A stretch of DNA of 9,519 nt from Candidatus Multiplicimicrobium inquinatum (GTDB lineage Bacteria; Omnitrophota; Omnitrophia; Omnitrophales; Aquincolibacteriaceae): the NCBI GenBank assembly GCA_002344825.1, contig DDUN01000048.1:31118-40636 (forward strand), in the 5' to 3' direction. The translations under genes were made by a program, and so were the position numbers. Every line of letters starts with the position of its first letter. The first letter of the stretch is position 1. Below are positions 1-6,280 of this stretch, one piece after another. The notes below the pieces were generated by a model. That model was not told the origin of the DNA. It did not search any database and saw nothing but the letters and a program-made list of their open reading frames with translations.

Positions 1-107
1 TTTAACTTTTGCGCGCGATTTTTCAAGGCAGTCACTAAATCAGCGGCTCCGCCTTTTTTCGCCTGTTCAATTGCTTCTTTGAGAGTTAACAAATGAAGGT
101 CGGACAT
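1..107 (-). CDS. gatA: Glu-tRNA(Gln)/Asp-tRNA(Asn) amidotransferase subunit A, N-terminal fragment
   Basis: Only the first 35 or so codons lie in the window; the gene runs off the left edge. The ATG at 107-105 directly abuts the gatC stop codon with no spacer, and the start reads MSDLHLLTLKEAIEQAKKGG. A 'LTLKEA' opening followed by a Leu-Val-x-Ala-Leu helix is the usual N-terminal helix of GatA, the amidase subunit that releases ammonia from glutamine and transamidates Glu-tRNA(Gln) or Asp-tRNA(Asn) in the cytoplasm. The catalytic Ser-cisSer-Lys region is outside the window, so the call rests mainly on the position directly after gatC plus this short N-terminus. Only a weak AAGAG-type Shine-Dalgarno precedes it, which fits translational coupling to gatC. 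Confidence 0.82.
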   Translation of the reverse strand, partial: MSDLHLLTLKEAIEQAKKGGAADLVTALKNRAQKL

Positions 108-392
108 TTAAGCTCTTGAAACTGTTTTGGGAACTTTAAAAAAGAAGCCGTCGCTGGCGGGCGCGTGCTTGAGGACTTTATCGCGCGCGGCGGATTTTTT
201 AACTTCATCCGGACGCGTCACATTTTCCAAGTTAAGGACATGACTGGTCGGCTCGACATTCTTTGTATCGAGTTTTTCAAGATTCTTCACATAATCGAGG
301 ATCGCACCCAAGTCTTTCGATAATTTGGCGGCCTCTTCAGGAGCCAAAGTCAGACGGGATAGTTTTGCAACCTGCTGAATGTCAAAATTCAT
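108..392 (-). CDS. gatC: Glu-tRNA(Gln)/Asp-tRNA(Asn) amidotransferase subunit C
   Basis: Small protein of 94 residues, close to the usual GatC length of about 95. GatC wraps around the GatA-GatB interface and stabilises the GatCAB complex that makes Gln-tRNA and Asn-tRNA indirectly. Family signatures are visible: an N-terminal 'VAKLSRLTLAPEEAAKLSKD' helix pair, a 'LGAILDYVKNLEKLDT' helix, then a 'VEPTSHVLNLENVTRPDEV' stretch and a C-terminal 'FFKVPKTV'. The reading frame is open 11 codons further upstream to 425. I place the start at the ATG 392-390 because it has a good GAGG Shine-Dalgarno six bases upstream and gives the family-typical N-terminus. gatA follows with no gap. A candidate promoter lies about 70 bases upstream. 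Confidence 0.95.
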   Translation of the reverse strand: MNFDIQQVAKLSRLTLAPEEAAKLSKDLGAILDYVKNLEKLDTKNVEPTSHVLNLENVTRPDEVKKSAARDKVLKHAPASDGFFFKVPKTVSRA

Positions 393-397
393 CTGTT

Positions 398-402
398 TCC
401 TC
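398..402 (-). promoter_or_regulatory. Shine-Dalgarno site that sets the gatC start
   Basis: On the minus strand this reads GAGGA, with the GAGG part ending six bases before the ATG at 392. It supports the internal ATG over the upstream in-frame start at 425, which would add 11 residues not typical of GatC. Confidence 0.7.
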
Positions 403-409
403 TTGCCTC

Positions 410-424
410 TGAGCCAAAGGCTCA
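410..424 (-). other. Small hairpin in the gatC leader
   Basis: The strands TGAGCC and GGCTCA can pair as a 6-bp stem around a 3-base loop. It lies in the predicted 5' untranslated region of gatC, about 8 bases upstream of its Shine-Dalgarno. It has no following T run, so it is not a terminator. A role in leader folding or stability is possible, but chance is also plausible. Confidence 0.35.
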
Positions 425-464
425 ACCGGCTAATTCAATTCACAAACCACAGCACAATTCACCT

Positions 465-493
465 ATTTAAGGAGAGCAAATTTAACATGTCAA
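465..493 (-). promoter_or_regulatory. Candidate sigma-70 type promoter for gatCA
   Basis: On the minus strand a perfect TTGACA (493-488) is followed after exactly 17 bases by TTAAAT (470-465), a 4-of-6 match to TATAAT. Transcription would start near 458, giving a leader of roughly 65 bases before the gatC ATG. The perfect -35 and ideal spacing make it the best promoter candidate in the window, but only the pattern supports it. Confidence 0.55.
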
Positions 494-522
494 ACCAGCC
501 TGCGCCAAGCTGAATCTTTCCC

Positions 523-541
523 CCTTTTATGCCGATAAAGG
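523..541 (+). promoter_or_regulatory. Possible hairpin covering the Shine-Dalgarno of the TMTC-like gene
   Basis: CCTTTTAT (523-530) can pair with ATAAAGG (535-541) around a 4-base GCCG loop, with one bulged T. The 3' arm contains AAAGG, the only Shine-Dalgarno-like sequence before the ATG at 546. If the stem forms in the mRNA it would hide the ribosome binding site. The stem is A/U-rich and short, so this is tentative. Confidence 0.3.
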
Positions 542-545
542 CCTT

Positions 546-2150
546 ATGCAAAAAAACTCCTCCCTTTTCAATTTCACACGTTTGGGTTATTGGTTTTTGG
601 CAATCGGCACTCTTGTGCTGTACGCGCCGGCGGTCTTTTTTCAATTTATCTATTATGACGACAACGAATATGTTTTTGAAAACGCGCGTCTGCAAGCGGG
701 ACTAAGCCTCTCGTTTGTTAAGTGGGCATTCACCACTTTTCACTTCTCAAACTGGCATCCCTTAAACTGGCTTTCATACGCGATTGACTGGGAGCTCTAC
801 GGGTTTTGGGCGGGAGGCTATCATGCTACAAACATTCTTTTTCACACCGCGAATGTTCTTTTAGTTTTTTTTCTTTTCTCACGAATCACGCGGTCTCCGG
901 CAAAATCATTTCTTATCGCGGCGCTTTTTGCGTGGCACCCTGTCCGCGTTGAATCCGTCGCCTGGATCTCGGAGCGTAAAGATGTTCTTTCCACTTTTTT
1001 TGTTTTACTGAGCGTCATTGCTTACGCGAAGTTTGTTTCATTTGAAGAAAAAAGAAAACGCCTCTTTTACTTCCTGACTCTCTTTCTGTTCATCTGCTCA
1101 CTCATGAGCAAACCCATGTATGTCACACTCCCGGTCATTTTGCTGTTTTTTGATTTTTGGCCGTTTGAACGTACTGAGCCCTGGCTGAAACGGCTGGCTG
1201 AAAAAATACCCTTCGCGCTCTTATCGGCGGCTTCATCTTATGTCACGATTAAAGCTCAAAGTTTAAGCGGAGCTATTCACCATTTTGCCGATTATCCCTA
1301 CTGGGTGCGATTCGCCAATATTGCGCAAGCCTACTGGGACTATATTTTTCTTTTCTTATGGCCGGCCAAACTCTCCATCTTTTACCCCTATTTTCCTAAC
1401 GCGCATGTAGGCCGATCTCTTTTGATCGCTTTAATTCTGATCTTAATTACTCTGGTTTTATTTTTGCAAAGGAAAAAACAGCCTGCCTTGTGGGTGGGTT
1501 GGGCTTTCTTTGGAATCATGCTTTTTCCCGTTACCGGAGTCATTACAATCGGGTCCCACTGGATTACGTGCCGTTATCTTTACGGCCCCGCGATCGGGCT
1601 TTCACTTGTCGCTATTTGGGGAATAGCAAGCCTGCTGCCCAAAATACGTCTCCCAAAAACCGTCGTTCACATTCTTGCGGCAAGCGTTTTGGCGGGATAT
1701 TTTATTTCCGCTTCAATTTATCTGACTTACTGGCAAAACAGCCATAAACTTTTCCAGCATGCTCTCGAGACAATTCCCCGCAATTGGGTGGCGCATGTCA
1801 ATTTGCGCGCGGCTTATGGCCGCGACGGCGATCATGATAAAGCGGCTGAACATCTGATTCAGGCCATCAAAATTTTTCCCGATGTTACCAATCGCATTCC
1901 TCTGCATTGGCTTGATTTTTATTACATGGGAAAAGCCTACTGGAATCGCGGACAAATTCCCCAGGCGCAAAGTTTTTTTAAGGAAACCGCCAGAAGAATC
2001 GCGGAAGCAAAGCCTGAAGAACTGCATCCAAGAACAGAAGCCACACGGCGAGGCTTAGCAAATTGCATCATCTCGATTGACGCGGGCCGGCCGCAAGACT
2101 GTGTTTTTGAACCGGTTACTGAACAGCCGGACTTGTCAGCGAAATCATAA
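546..2150 (+). CDS. TMTC-like multi-pass membrane glycosyltransferase (GT-C type) with C-terminal TPRs
   Basis: Protein of 534 residues. Residues 1-395 are very hydrophobic, with about ten membrane helices; the last ~135 residues are soluble. Motifs match the bacterial relatives of TMTC O-mannosyltransferases: 'YYDDNEYV' (36-43) with the paired Asp38/Asp39 expected in the first outer loop of GT-C enzymes, 'HPVRVESVAWISERKDVLS' (131-149), 'DFWPFER' (203-209), 'LWPAKLSIFYPY' (271-282) and 'RYLYGPAIGL' (343-352). Two TPR-like helix pairs lie at about 413-446 and 452-487. The family is thought to move a sugar from a polyprenyl-phosphate donor to an acceptor outside the inner membrane; the acceptor here is unknown. 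An acidic residue normally found just before the RY of the last motif is Cys342. The ATG at 546 has AAAGG four bases upstream. The gene stands alone on the plus strand and its 3' end overlaps the peptidase gene. No clear plus-strand promoter is visible. Confidence 0.8.
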   Translation: MQKNSSLFNFTRLGYWFLAIGTLVLYAPAVFFQFIYYDDNEYVFENARLQAGLSLSFVKWAFTTFHFSNWHPLNWLSYAIDWELYGFWAGGYHATNILFHTANVLLVFFLFSRITRSPAKSFLIAALFAWHPVRVESVAWISERKDVLSTFFVLLSVIAYAKFVSFEEKRKRLFYFLTLFLFICSLMSKPMYVTLPVILLFFDFWPFERTEPWLKRLAEKIPFALLSAASSYVTIKAQSLSGAIHHFADYPYWVRFANIAQAYWDYIFLFLWPAKLSIFYPYFPNAHVGRSLLIALILILITLVLFLQRKKQPALWVGWAFFGIMLFPVTGVITIGSHWITCRYLYGPAIGLSLVAIWGIASLLPKIRLPKTVVHILAASVLAGYFISASIYLTYWQNSHKLFQHALETIPRNWVAHVNLRAAYGRDGDHDKAAEHLIQAIKIFPDVTNRIPLHWLDFYYMGKAYWNRGQIPQAQSFFKETARRIAEAKPEELHPRTEATRRGLANCIISIDAGRPQDCVFEPVTEQPDLSAKS

Positions 2151-4269
2151 ACGCGTAATCCCGCGCAACTTCCCTTAGATACGCGTAACGTCCGGAAGGT
2201 CCGCCATGCCCTGACCCCATATGAATAATCATAAGCAGAAGATTGCGGTCCGTTTTAGTCGCGCGCAGTTTTGCCGTCCACTTCGCCGGTTCCCAATATT
2301 GAACCCGCGGATCATTTAAACCGCCCGTCACAAGCATATGCGGATAGTTTTGCGGCTTGATATTTTCATAAGGCGCGTAACTGCGAATCAGGTTAAAAAA
2401 ATCGGTTTCCTGCGGATTACCCCATTCATCGTATTCCGTCACCGTTAAAGGTAAGCTCGCATCGAGCATGGTATTCAGAGCATCCACAAACGGAACATCT
2501 AAAATTGCGGCGCGAAATAAGTCGGGCCTTAAATTAAGGACGCCCCCCATCAAAAGCCCGCCGGCGCTGCCGCCGGAAGTGCCGAGACGCTCCGCGGAGG
2601 TATATTTCTCACGAATGAGAAATTCCGCGCAGGCGATAAAATCAAGAAACGTATTTTTCTTATTTTTCAGTTTTCCGGCGTCATACCAAGGGCGACCCAT
2701 ATCTCCGCCGCCGCGAATATGCGCGATGGCGTAAACAAATCCCCGGTCCAGCAAACTCAGCCGTGCCGAAGAAAAAACCGGGTCAATACTAATTCCGTAC
2801 GACCCGTAGCCGTAAAGCCATGCCGGCGCTGAGCCGTCACGCTTCAAACCTTTTTTATAAACAAGCGAAATCGGAATTTTCACGCCGTCATGCGAAACGG
2901 CAAAAATCCGCGCGGAAGCATAAAGCGAGGAATCATATCCTCCCAAAACTTCCTGCTGTTTTTTCAGTTCACGCTCACGCGTGCGCATGTTGTAGTCGTA
3001 GACTGTTGAAGGCGTCAGCAAAGAAGCAAACCCTACTCTTAAAATCTCCGAATCATATTCGGGATTGGATCCCGGCCCGGAAGCATAAACTTCCTCGCCA
3101 AAATTAATTTTGTGCTCACTGCGATCTTTTAAATCGATAACTCGGATTTCCGTGTTCCCGTTTGTGCGCTCATAAAGCGTCACGTAATTTTTGAACGTGT
3201 CTAAACCCTCCAGCTTCACCTCAGGCCGATGCGCAAGCCATTCTTTCCAATGCACGCGTTCCGTTTGATTTATAGCGGTCTCCATTACGCGAAAATTAAC
3301 CGCCTGCCAATTTGTTACGATAAGAAAACGTCCCCGATCATGTTCCGCGGAATACTCAATTCCCTCTTCCCGCTGCGCGAGCAATTGAAACGCGTCTAAA
3401 GGGTTCTCCGCACTCAAGAAAAGCTCCTCGGATGTGTTTTTGCTGTGCAAAGAAAGAAAAATTATTTTTTCATCTTTTGATTTTCCCGCGGCCAGAAAAA
3501 ACCGCTCGTCCTTTTCTTCATAAACCAACACATCCTGATCGTGATGCGTTCCCAGCGCATGCCTGAATAAACGATAAGGACGTTTCATGGCATCCAGCGT
3601 ACTATAAAAAAAAGTCCGACTATCCGCGGCCCAAACCAAGCTGGTTCCCGTGGCGGGAATTTTCTCCGAAAGAAGTGTGCCGTCTTCTAAGTTCTTTACT
3701 TGAAGCGTATAGGTCTCCGCGCCGGAATTATCCCATGAATAAGCCAAAAGCTTTTGATCAGGACTGATGCCGAAAACACCCAACTCAAAATTTTCAACTC
3801 CTTTTGCCATCACGTTCACGTCCAACAAAACTTCTTCAGCGGCTTCAAGCGAGCCTTTTTTGCGGCAATAAATCGAATAGGCTTTCCCTTTTTCCGTGCG
3901 GGTGTAATAGAAATAGCCTTTGCGCTTAACGGGCACGCTCAAATCATCTTCTTTGATGCGCCCCAGCATTTCATCGTAAAGCTTCTTTTGAAAATCTTCG
4001 GTTGGCTTTAAAATTTTTTCCGCGTAGGCATTTTCAGCTTTCAGATAATCAATGACTTCGGGATTCGTTTTTTCGCGAAGCCAAAAATAAGGGTCGTTCC
4101 ACTCTTCACCCTGGGCTTTAATCGTGTGCGGTTTTTTCACCGCGACGGGCGGATTTTCTTTAAGCGCGTTTTCGATCGAAAATGAAGGCATCTGTCTTGT
4201 TCCGTTCCGGTTCATCAGCACCGCGGCAGAAACCGCAGTCATTAAAATTAATAAAATGATTTTTTTCAA
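2116..4269 (-). CDS. ptrB: Oligopeptidase B-like serine peptidase (S9A) with N-terminal signal or anchor
   Basis: Protein of 717 residues. An N-terminal KK plus hydrophobic segment (4-18) is followed by a propeller domain (about 50-450) and an alpha/beta-hydrolase domain (about 460-717). Catalytic residues are visible: Ser568 in GGSAGG (566-571), Asp653 in 'LNDPRVQYWEPAKW' and His688 in 'GSGHGGPSGRY'. 'SLLDRGFVYAIAHIRGGGDM' (505-524) and 'EYDEWGNPQE' are typical of oligopeptidase B; Glu612 and Asp614 appear to match the acidic pair that selects Arg or Lys at P1. The family cleaves short peptides after basic residues. Well-known members are cytoplasmic, so the hydrophobic N-terminus suggests a periplasmic or membrane-bound version. 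The start is a TTG at 4269 with GGTGAT just upstream; the next in-frame ATG (codon 10) has no Shine-Dalgarno and would cut the signal. It sits 24 bases after the lipoprotein gene and overlaps the convergent TMTC-like gene by 35 bases. All catalytic residues are intact. Confidence 0.92.
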   Translation of the reverse strand: MKKIILLILMTAVSAAVLMNRNGTRQMPSFSIENALKENPPVAVKKPHTIKAQGEEWNDPYFWLREKTNPEVIDYLKAENAYAEKILKPTEDFQKKLYDEMLGRIKEDDLSVPVKRKGYFYYTRTEKGKAYSIYCRKKGSLEAAEEVLLDVNVMAKGVENFELGVFGISPDQKLLAYSWDNSGAETYTLQVKNLEDGTLLSEKIPATGTSLVWAADSRTFFYSTLDAMKRPYRLFRHALGTHHDQDVLVYEEKDERFFLAAGKSKDEKIIFLSLHSKNTSEELFLSAENPLDAFQLLAQREEGIEYSAEHDRGRFLIVTNWQAVNFRVMETAINQTERVHWKEWLAHRPEVKLEGLDTFKNYVTLYERTNGNTEIRVIDLKDRSEHKINFGEEVYASGPGSNPEYDSEILRVGFASLLTPSTVYDYNMRTRERELKKQQEVLGGYDSSLYASARIFAVSHDGVKIPISLVYKKGLKRDGSAPAWLYGYGSYGISIDPVFSSARLSLLDRGFVYAIAHIRGGGDMGRPWYDAGKLKNKKNTFLDFIACAEFLIREKYTSAERLGTSGGSAGGLLMGGVLNLRPDLFRAAILDVPFVDALNTMLDASLPLTVTEYDEWGNPQETDFFNLIRSYAPYENIKPQNYPHMLVTGGLNDPRVQYWEPAKWTAKLRATKTDRNLLLMIIHMGSGHGGPSGRYAYLREVARDYAFMISLTSPAVQ

Positions 4270-4271
4270 AC

Positions 4272-4277
4272 ATCACC
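4272..4277 (-). promoter_or_regulatory. Shine-Dalgarno site supporting a TTG start for the oligopeptidase B-like gene
   Basis: The minus strand reads GGTGAT two bases before the TTG at 4269-4267. GGTGAT matches the downstream half of the full AGGAGGTGATC anti-anti-SD sequence, so close spacing is expected. An ATG at 4273-4271 overlaps the motif but is in another frame, opening with MFEKNHF. The TTG is preferred because its frame gives a normal signal-like N-terminus and the full peptidase. Confidence 0.5.
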
Positions 4278-4293
4278 GAAAAAAATACTCAGC

Positions 4294-4929
4294 TTAGCTG
4301 GCTTGAAGCCGTTCTGCGGCCGCCTCTCCCTGAAGTATTTGCTCCGCCTCTTGACGCTGAGTTTCCGAAGCAAGTCCAAGCGCCTCGGCGGGAGCCTGGA
4401 CGGTACTCGTCATCACCGCTGAGCTCACCTCTTCGACCGCATCAGCCGGGAGCGAGACAATCTGCTTCGCCATGTTCACCGTTTGATCAAAAACTCGGGC
4501 CGTTCCGGACACATCCTCTGTGGAACGAAGACGCAGATCATAATGGTCATTCTCCAGATTCCTCATCGAGCCTGAAACAAAATCAACCGGCCAAGCGGCC
4601 AGGTGCCCCAATCCCAAAGTCCATTTGCTCCATTTTTGCCAATTAATTTTCGTGGAATAACGAAATCCCTCGCCCGAAATCTTGGACCAAACCCTAAATT
4701 TTAAAACTTCATGTCCGGGAGCCTGCGCACTGCAATCGTGATTTGAGCCGCGCTTCAGCATTAAGTTGCCCGGCAATTCCACCGCGTCGCCCCGGCAATT
4801 TACAGTCGCCTGAGGCGCGTTTGATTTAAAATGGACACGAACGCGATCATTTTGCCGGCCATAACTCGTGGCGCACCCCTGAAAAATAACAAGAACCATT
4901 CCTAATAAAATAACTAAATTCAGTTTCAC
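4294..4929 (-). CDS. Putative lipoprotein with a PEGA-like segment, function unknown
   Basis: Protein of 211 residues that I do not recognise as a named family. The N-terminus has Lys2, a hydrophobic stretch (4-16) and 'IFQGCATSYG' with Cys19 as probable lipidation site; Phe at -3 is a loose lipobox, so lipidation is likely but not certain. Residues about 29-80 ('VRVHFKSNAPQATVNCRG' then a 'KRGSNHDCSAQAPGHEVLKF' strand) resemble a PEGA-type beta fold, with Cys45 and Cys66 possibly paired. 'GLGHLAAWPVDFVSGSMRNL' followed by 'YDLRL' resembles the Pro-Val-Asp-x-x-x-Gly signature seen in many small envelope lipoproteins. Residues 145-211 are Ala/Glu/Gln-rich and probably helical. The start is GTG at 4929, with AAGGAG eight bases upstream lying within the last codons and stop of purN. 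Downstream, 24 bases separate it from the peptidase gene. An envelope structural or assembly role is only an inference. Confidence 0.75.
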   Translation of the reverse strand: MKLNLVILLGMVLVIFQGCATSYGRQNDRVRVHFKSNAPQATVNCRGDAVELPGNLMLKRGSNHDCSAQAPGHEVLKFRVWSKISGEGFRYSTKINWQKWSKWTLGLGHLAAWPVDFVSGSMRNLENDHYDLRLRSTEDVSGTARVFDQTVNMAKQIVSLPADAVEEVSSAVMTSTVQAPAEALGLASETQRQEAEQILQGEAAAERLQAS

Positions 4930-4934
4930 GCGTT

Positions 4935-5504
4935 TTACTCCTTGCTTAAAATCAGCCGCAAAGCTTCCGGATAAATTTCATACTCGGCCTGATGAATGCG
5001 CTCTTCCACGGCTTCTAAGTTTTCACCGATATAAATCGGAACTTTTTTTTGGAGAATAATCGGCCCCGAGTCCGTCCCTTCATCAACAAAATGCACCGTC
5101 ACGCCGGTCTCACTTGCCTTGGCAATATAGGCATCCCGAATCGCATGCGCGCCGGGAAACGCGGGTAAATAAGAAGGATGGATATTAATTAATTTTTTGG
5201 GGTATTTCCGCACAAACCACGGGGTTAAAAGCCGCATAAACCCTGCTAAGCAGATGTAATCCGGAGCAACCGAATCAATCACTTTTGAAAGCTCGTTATC
5301 AAAATCTTCACGGTTTTTAAATTGCTGATGGTCAATCACGCACGCTGGGACACGCAATAAAGCGGCTCGGTCTAATGCGCCGACTTCAGGGCGGTTCGAA
5401 ATAACCAGCGCCGGCTCCGCGGGAATTTCACCTGCGCGCATCCGCTTGATCAAATTCTCCATATTGGTCCCGCTTCCTGAAACCAACAGTACAATACGCT
5501 TCAT
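4935..5504 (-). CDS. purN: Phosphoribosylglycinamide formyltransferase, folate-dependent
   Basis: Protein of 189 residues, in the range for PurN. It transfers the formyl group of 10-formyl-THF to GAR, the third step of de novo purine synthesis, in the cytoplasm. Motifs are complete: 'LVSGSGTNMENLI' (7-19) for the GAR phosphate loop, 'AGFMRLL' (87-93), 'INIHPSYLPAFPG' (106-118) with catalytic Asn107 and His109, and 'GVTVHFVDEGTDSGPI' (134-149) with Asp145 matching the catalytic Asp. The start is ATG 5504 with AGAGGA six bases upstream; that site lies within the last codons of rsmI, whose stop is only two bases before the ATG. The lipoprotein gene follows after five bases. No other purine gene is in the window, so purN appears to be carried in a mixed housekeeping operon. 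Confidence 0.97.
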   Translation of the reverse strand: MKRIVLLVSGSGTNMENLIKRMRAGEIPAEPALVISNRPEVGALDRAALLRVPACVIDHQQFKNREDFDNELSKVIDSVAPDYICLAGFMRLLTPWFVRKYPKKLINIHPSYLPAFPGAHAIRDAYIAKASETGVTVHFVDEGTDSGPIILQKKVPIYIGENLEAVEERIHQAEYEIYPEALRLILSKE

Positions 5505-5506
5505 CT

Positions 5507-6268
5507 TTATTCCTCTTCTTCGTCAGGCAAACCTTCATCCGGTAAACGCGCCCCGAGAATTTCTTCATCCTGAATATGCGGCAGCCCCGTGAAAACTTTT
5601 TTGCGATTCGCGCCCGCAATCATCAACACCATTTCACCTTTGCGGGGACGCTTTTTCAAAGCATCTAAAATACGGCTTAATGTCCCGCGCAAAGTCTCCT
5701 CAAACTTTTTCGTCATCTCGCGCGCCAACGCGGCCTCACGATCTCCCAAAACTTCAAGGGCATCCGCCACCGCTTTTTCAATCCGAAAAGGCGATTCAAA
5801 AAAAATCAGCGTCTCTTCCCTTTCCGCTATTTCTGTAAACAGTTTTTTGCGCTGTGATGATTTCTGCGGCAAAAATCCAAAAAAAGAAAAGGAATCAACG
5901 GCTAACCCGCTAAGCACAAGTGCGGCCGGTACTGCACAGGGACCCGGAAGCACTTCAACCGGCACTTGAAATTCACGGGCGAAACGCATCATTTCAAACC
6001 CGGGATCATTTACAAGCGGAGTTCCGCCGTCGGAAACCAAAACAATGTGCTTGCCTTCACGCAGCATCGCCGCGAGCTTGCGTTTGCTCTCAGGAGAAGA
6101 ATGGTCATGATGGCTTATAACGGGCTTATCAATGGCGTAATGCCGCAGCAGCACCAAAGTGTGGCGCGTATCTTCGCATGCCACCAAGTCGCACTTTTTT
6201 AGAGCTTCAAGCGCGCGGAGCGTAATATCACCCAGGTTACCGATCGGAGTTGAAACAATGCTCAGCAT
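5507..6268 (-). CDS. rsmI: 16S rRNA (cytidine(1402)-2'-O)-methyltransferase
   Basis: Protein of 253 residues of the tetrapyrrole-methylase fold. RsmI methylates the ribose of C1402 in the ribosomal P site, using SAM. Visible motifs: 'STPIGNLGDITLRAL' (6-20), 'CEDTRHT' (31-37), 'SHHDH' (52-56), 'VSDGGTPLVNDPG' (78-90, where the usual motif is SDAGTPxISDPG), 'VLPGPCAVPAALVLSGL' (106-122), 'FFGFLPQK' (129-136), 'FFESPFR' (156-162) and 'EMTKKFEETLRGTL' (184-197). It is about 30 residues shorter than E. coli RsmI: the small C-terminal domain is replaced by an acidic tail ending LPDEGLPDEEEE. ATG 6268 has a strong GAGGAGG five bases upstream. The polyprenyl synthase gene ends 12 bases before it; purN follows after two bases. 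Confidence 0.95.
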   Translation of the reverse strand: MLSIVSTPIGNLGDITLRALEALKKCDLVACEDTRHTLVLLRHYAIDKPVISHHDHSSPESKRKLAAMLREGKHIVLVSDGGTPLVNDPGFEMMRFAREFQVPVEVLPGPCAVPAALVLSGLAVDSFSFFGFLPQKSSQRKKLFTEIAEREETLIFFESPFRIEKAVADALEVLGDREAALAREMTKKFEETLRGTLSRILDALKKRPRKGEMVLMIAGANRKKVFTGLPHIQDEEILGARLPDEGLPDEEEE

Positions 6269-6280
6269 GGAATCCTCCTC

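Noticed and set aside
508..523. 14-base match GCTGAATCTTTCCC shared with a site near 8856-8869
   Set aside because: One copy lies inside pdxA coding sequence, and a single chance match of this length is not surprising in a 9.5-kb window.
529..575. ATG at 529 as an alternative or upstream start for the TMTC-like gene
   Set aside because: It is out of frame with the 534-residue protein, and its frame gives no sensible product; the ATG at 546 leads straight into the membrane protein.
459..695. Minus-strand 78-codon frame over the start of the TMTC-like gene
   Set aside because: It covers the candidate gatC promoter and the opposite strand of a clear coding region, and its translation has no family features.
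2151..2190. Repeated ACGCGTAA and the palindrome TACGCGTA just after the TMTC-like stop, as a possible bidirectional terminator
   Set aside because: These bases encode Tyr-Ala codons of the peptidase (RYAYL and DYAF), the spacing does not make a stable stem, and there is no T run.
2468..4011. Several plus-strand open frames of 85-95 codons opposite the peptidase gene
   Set aside because: They lie fully inside a well-supported gene with intact catalytic motifs, have unusual compositions rich in Arg, Ala and Cys, and show no recognisable domain or good ribosome binding site.
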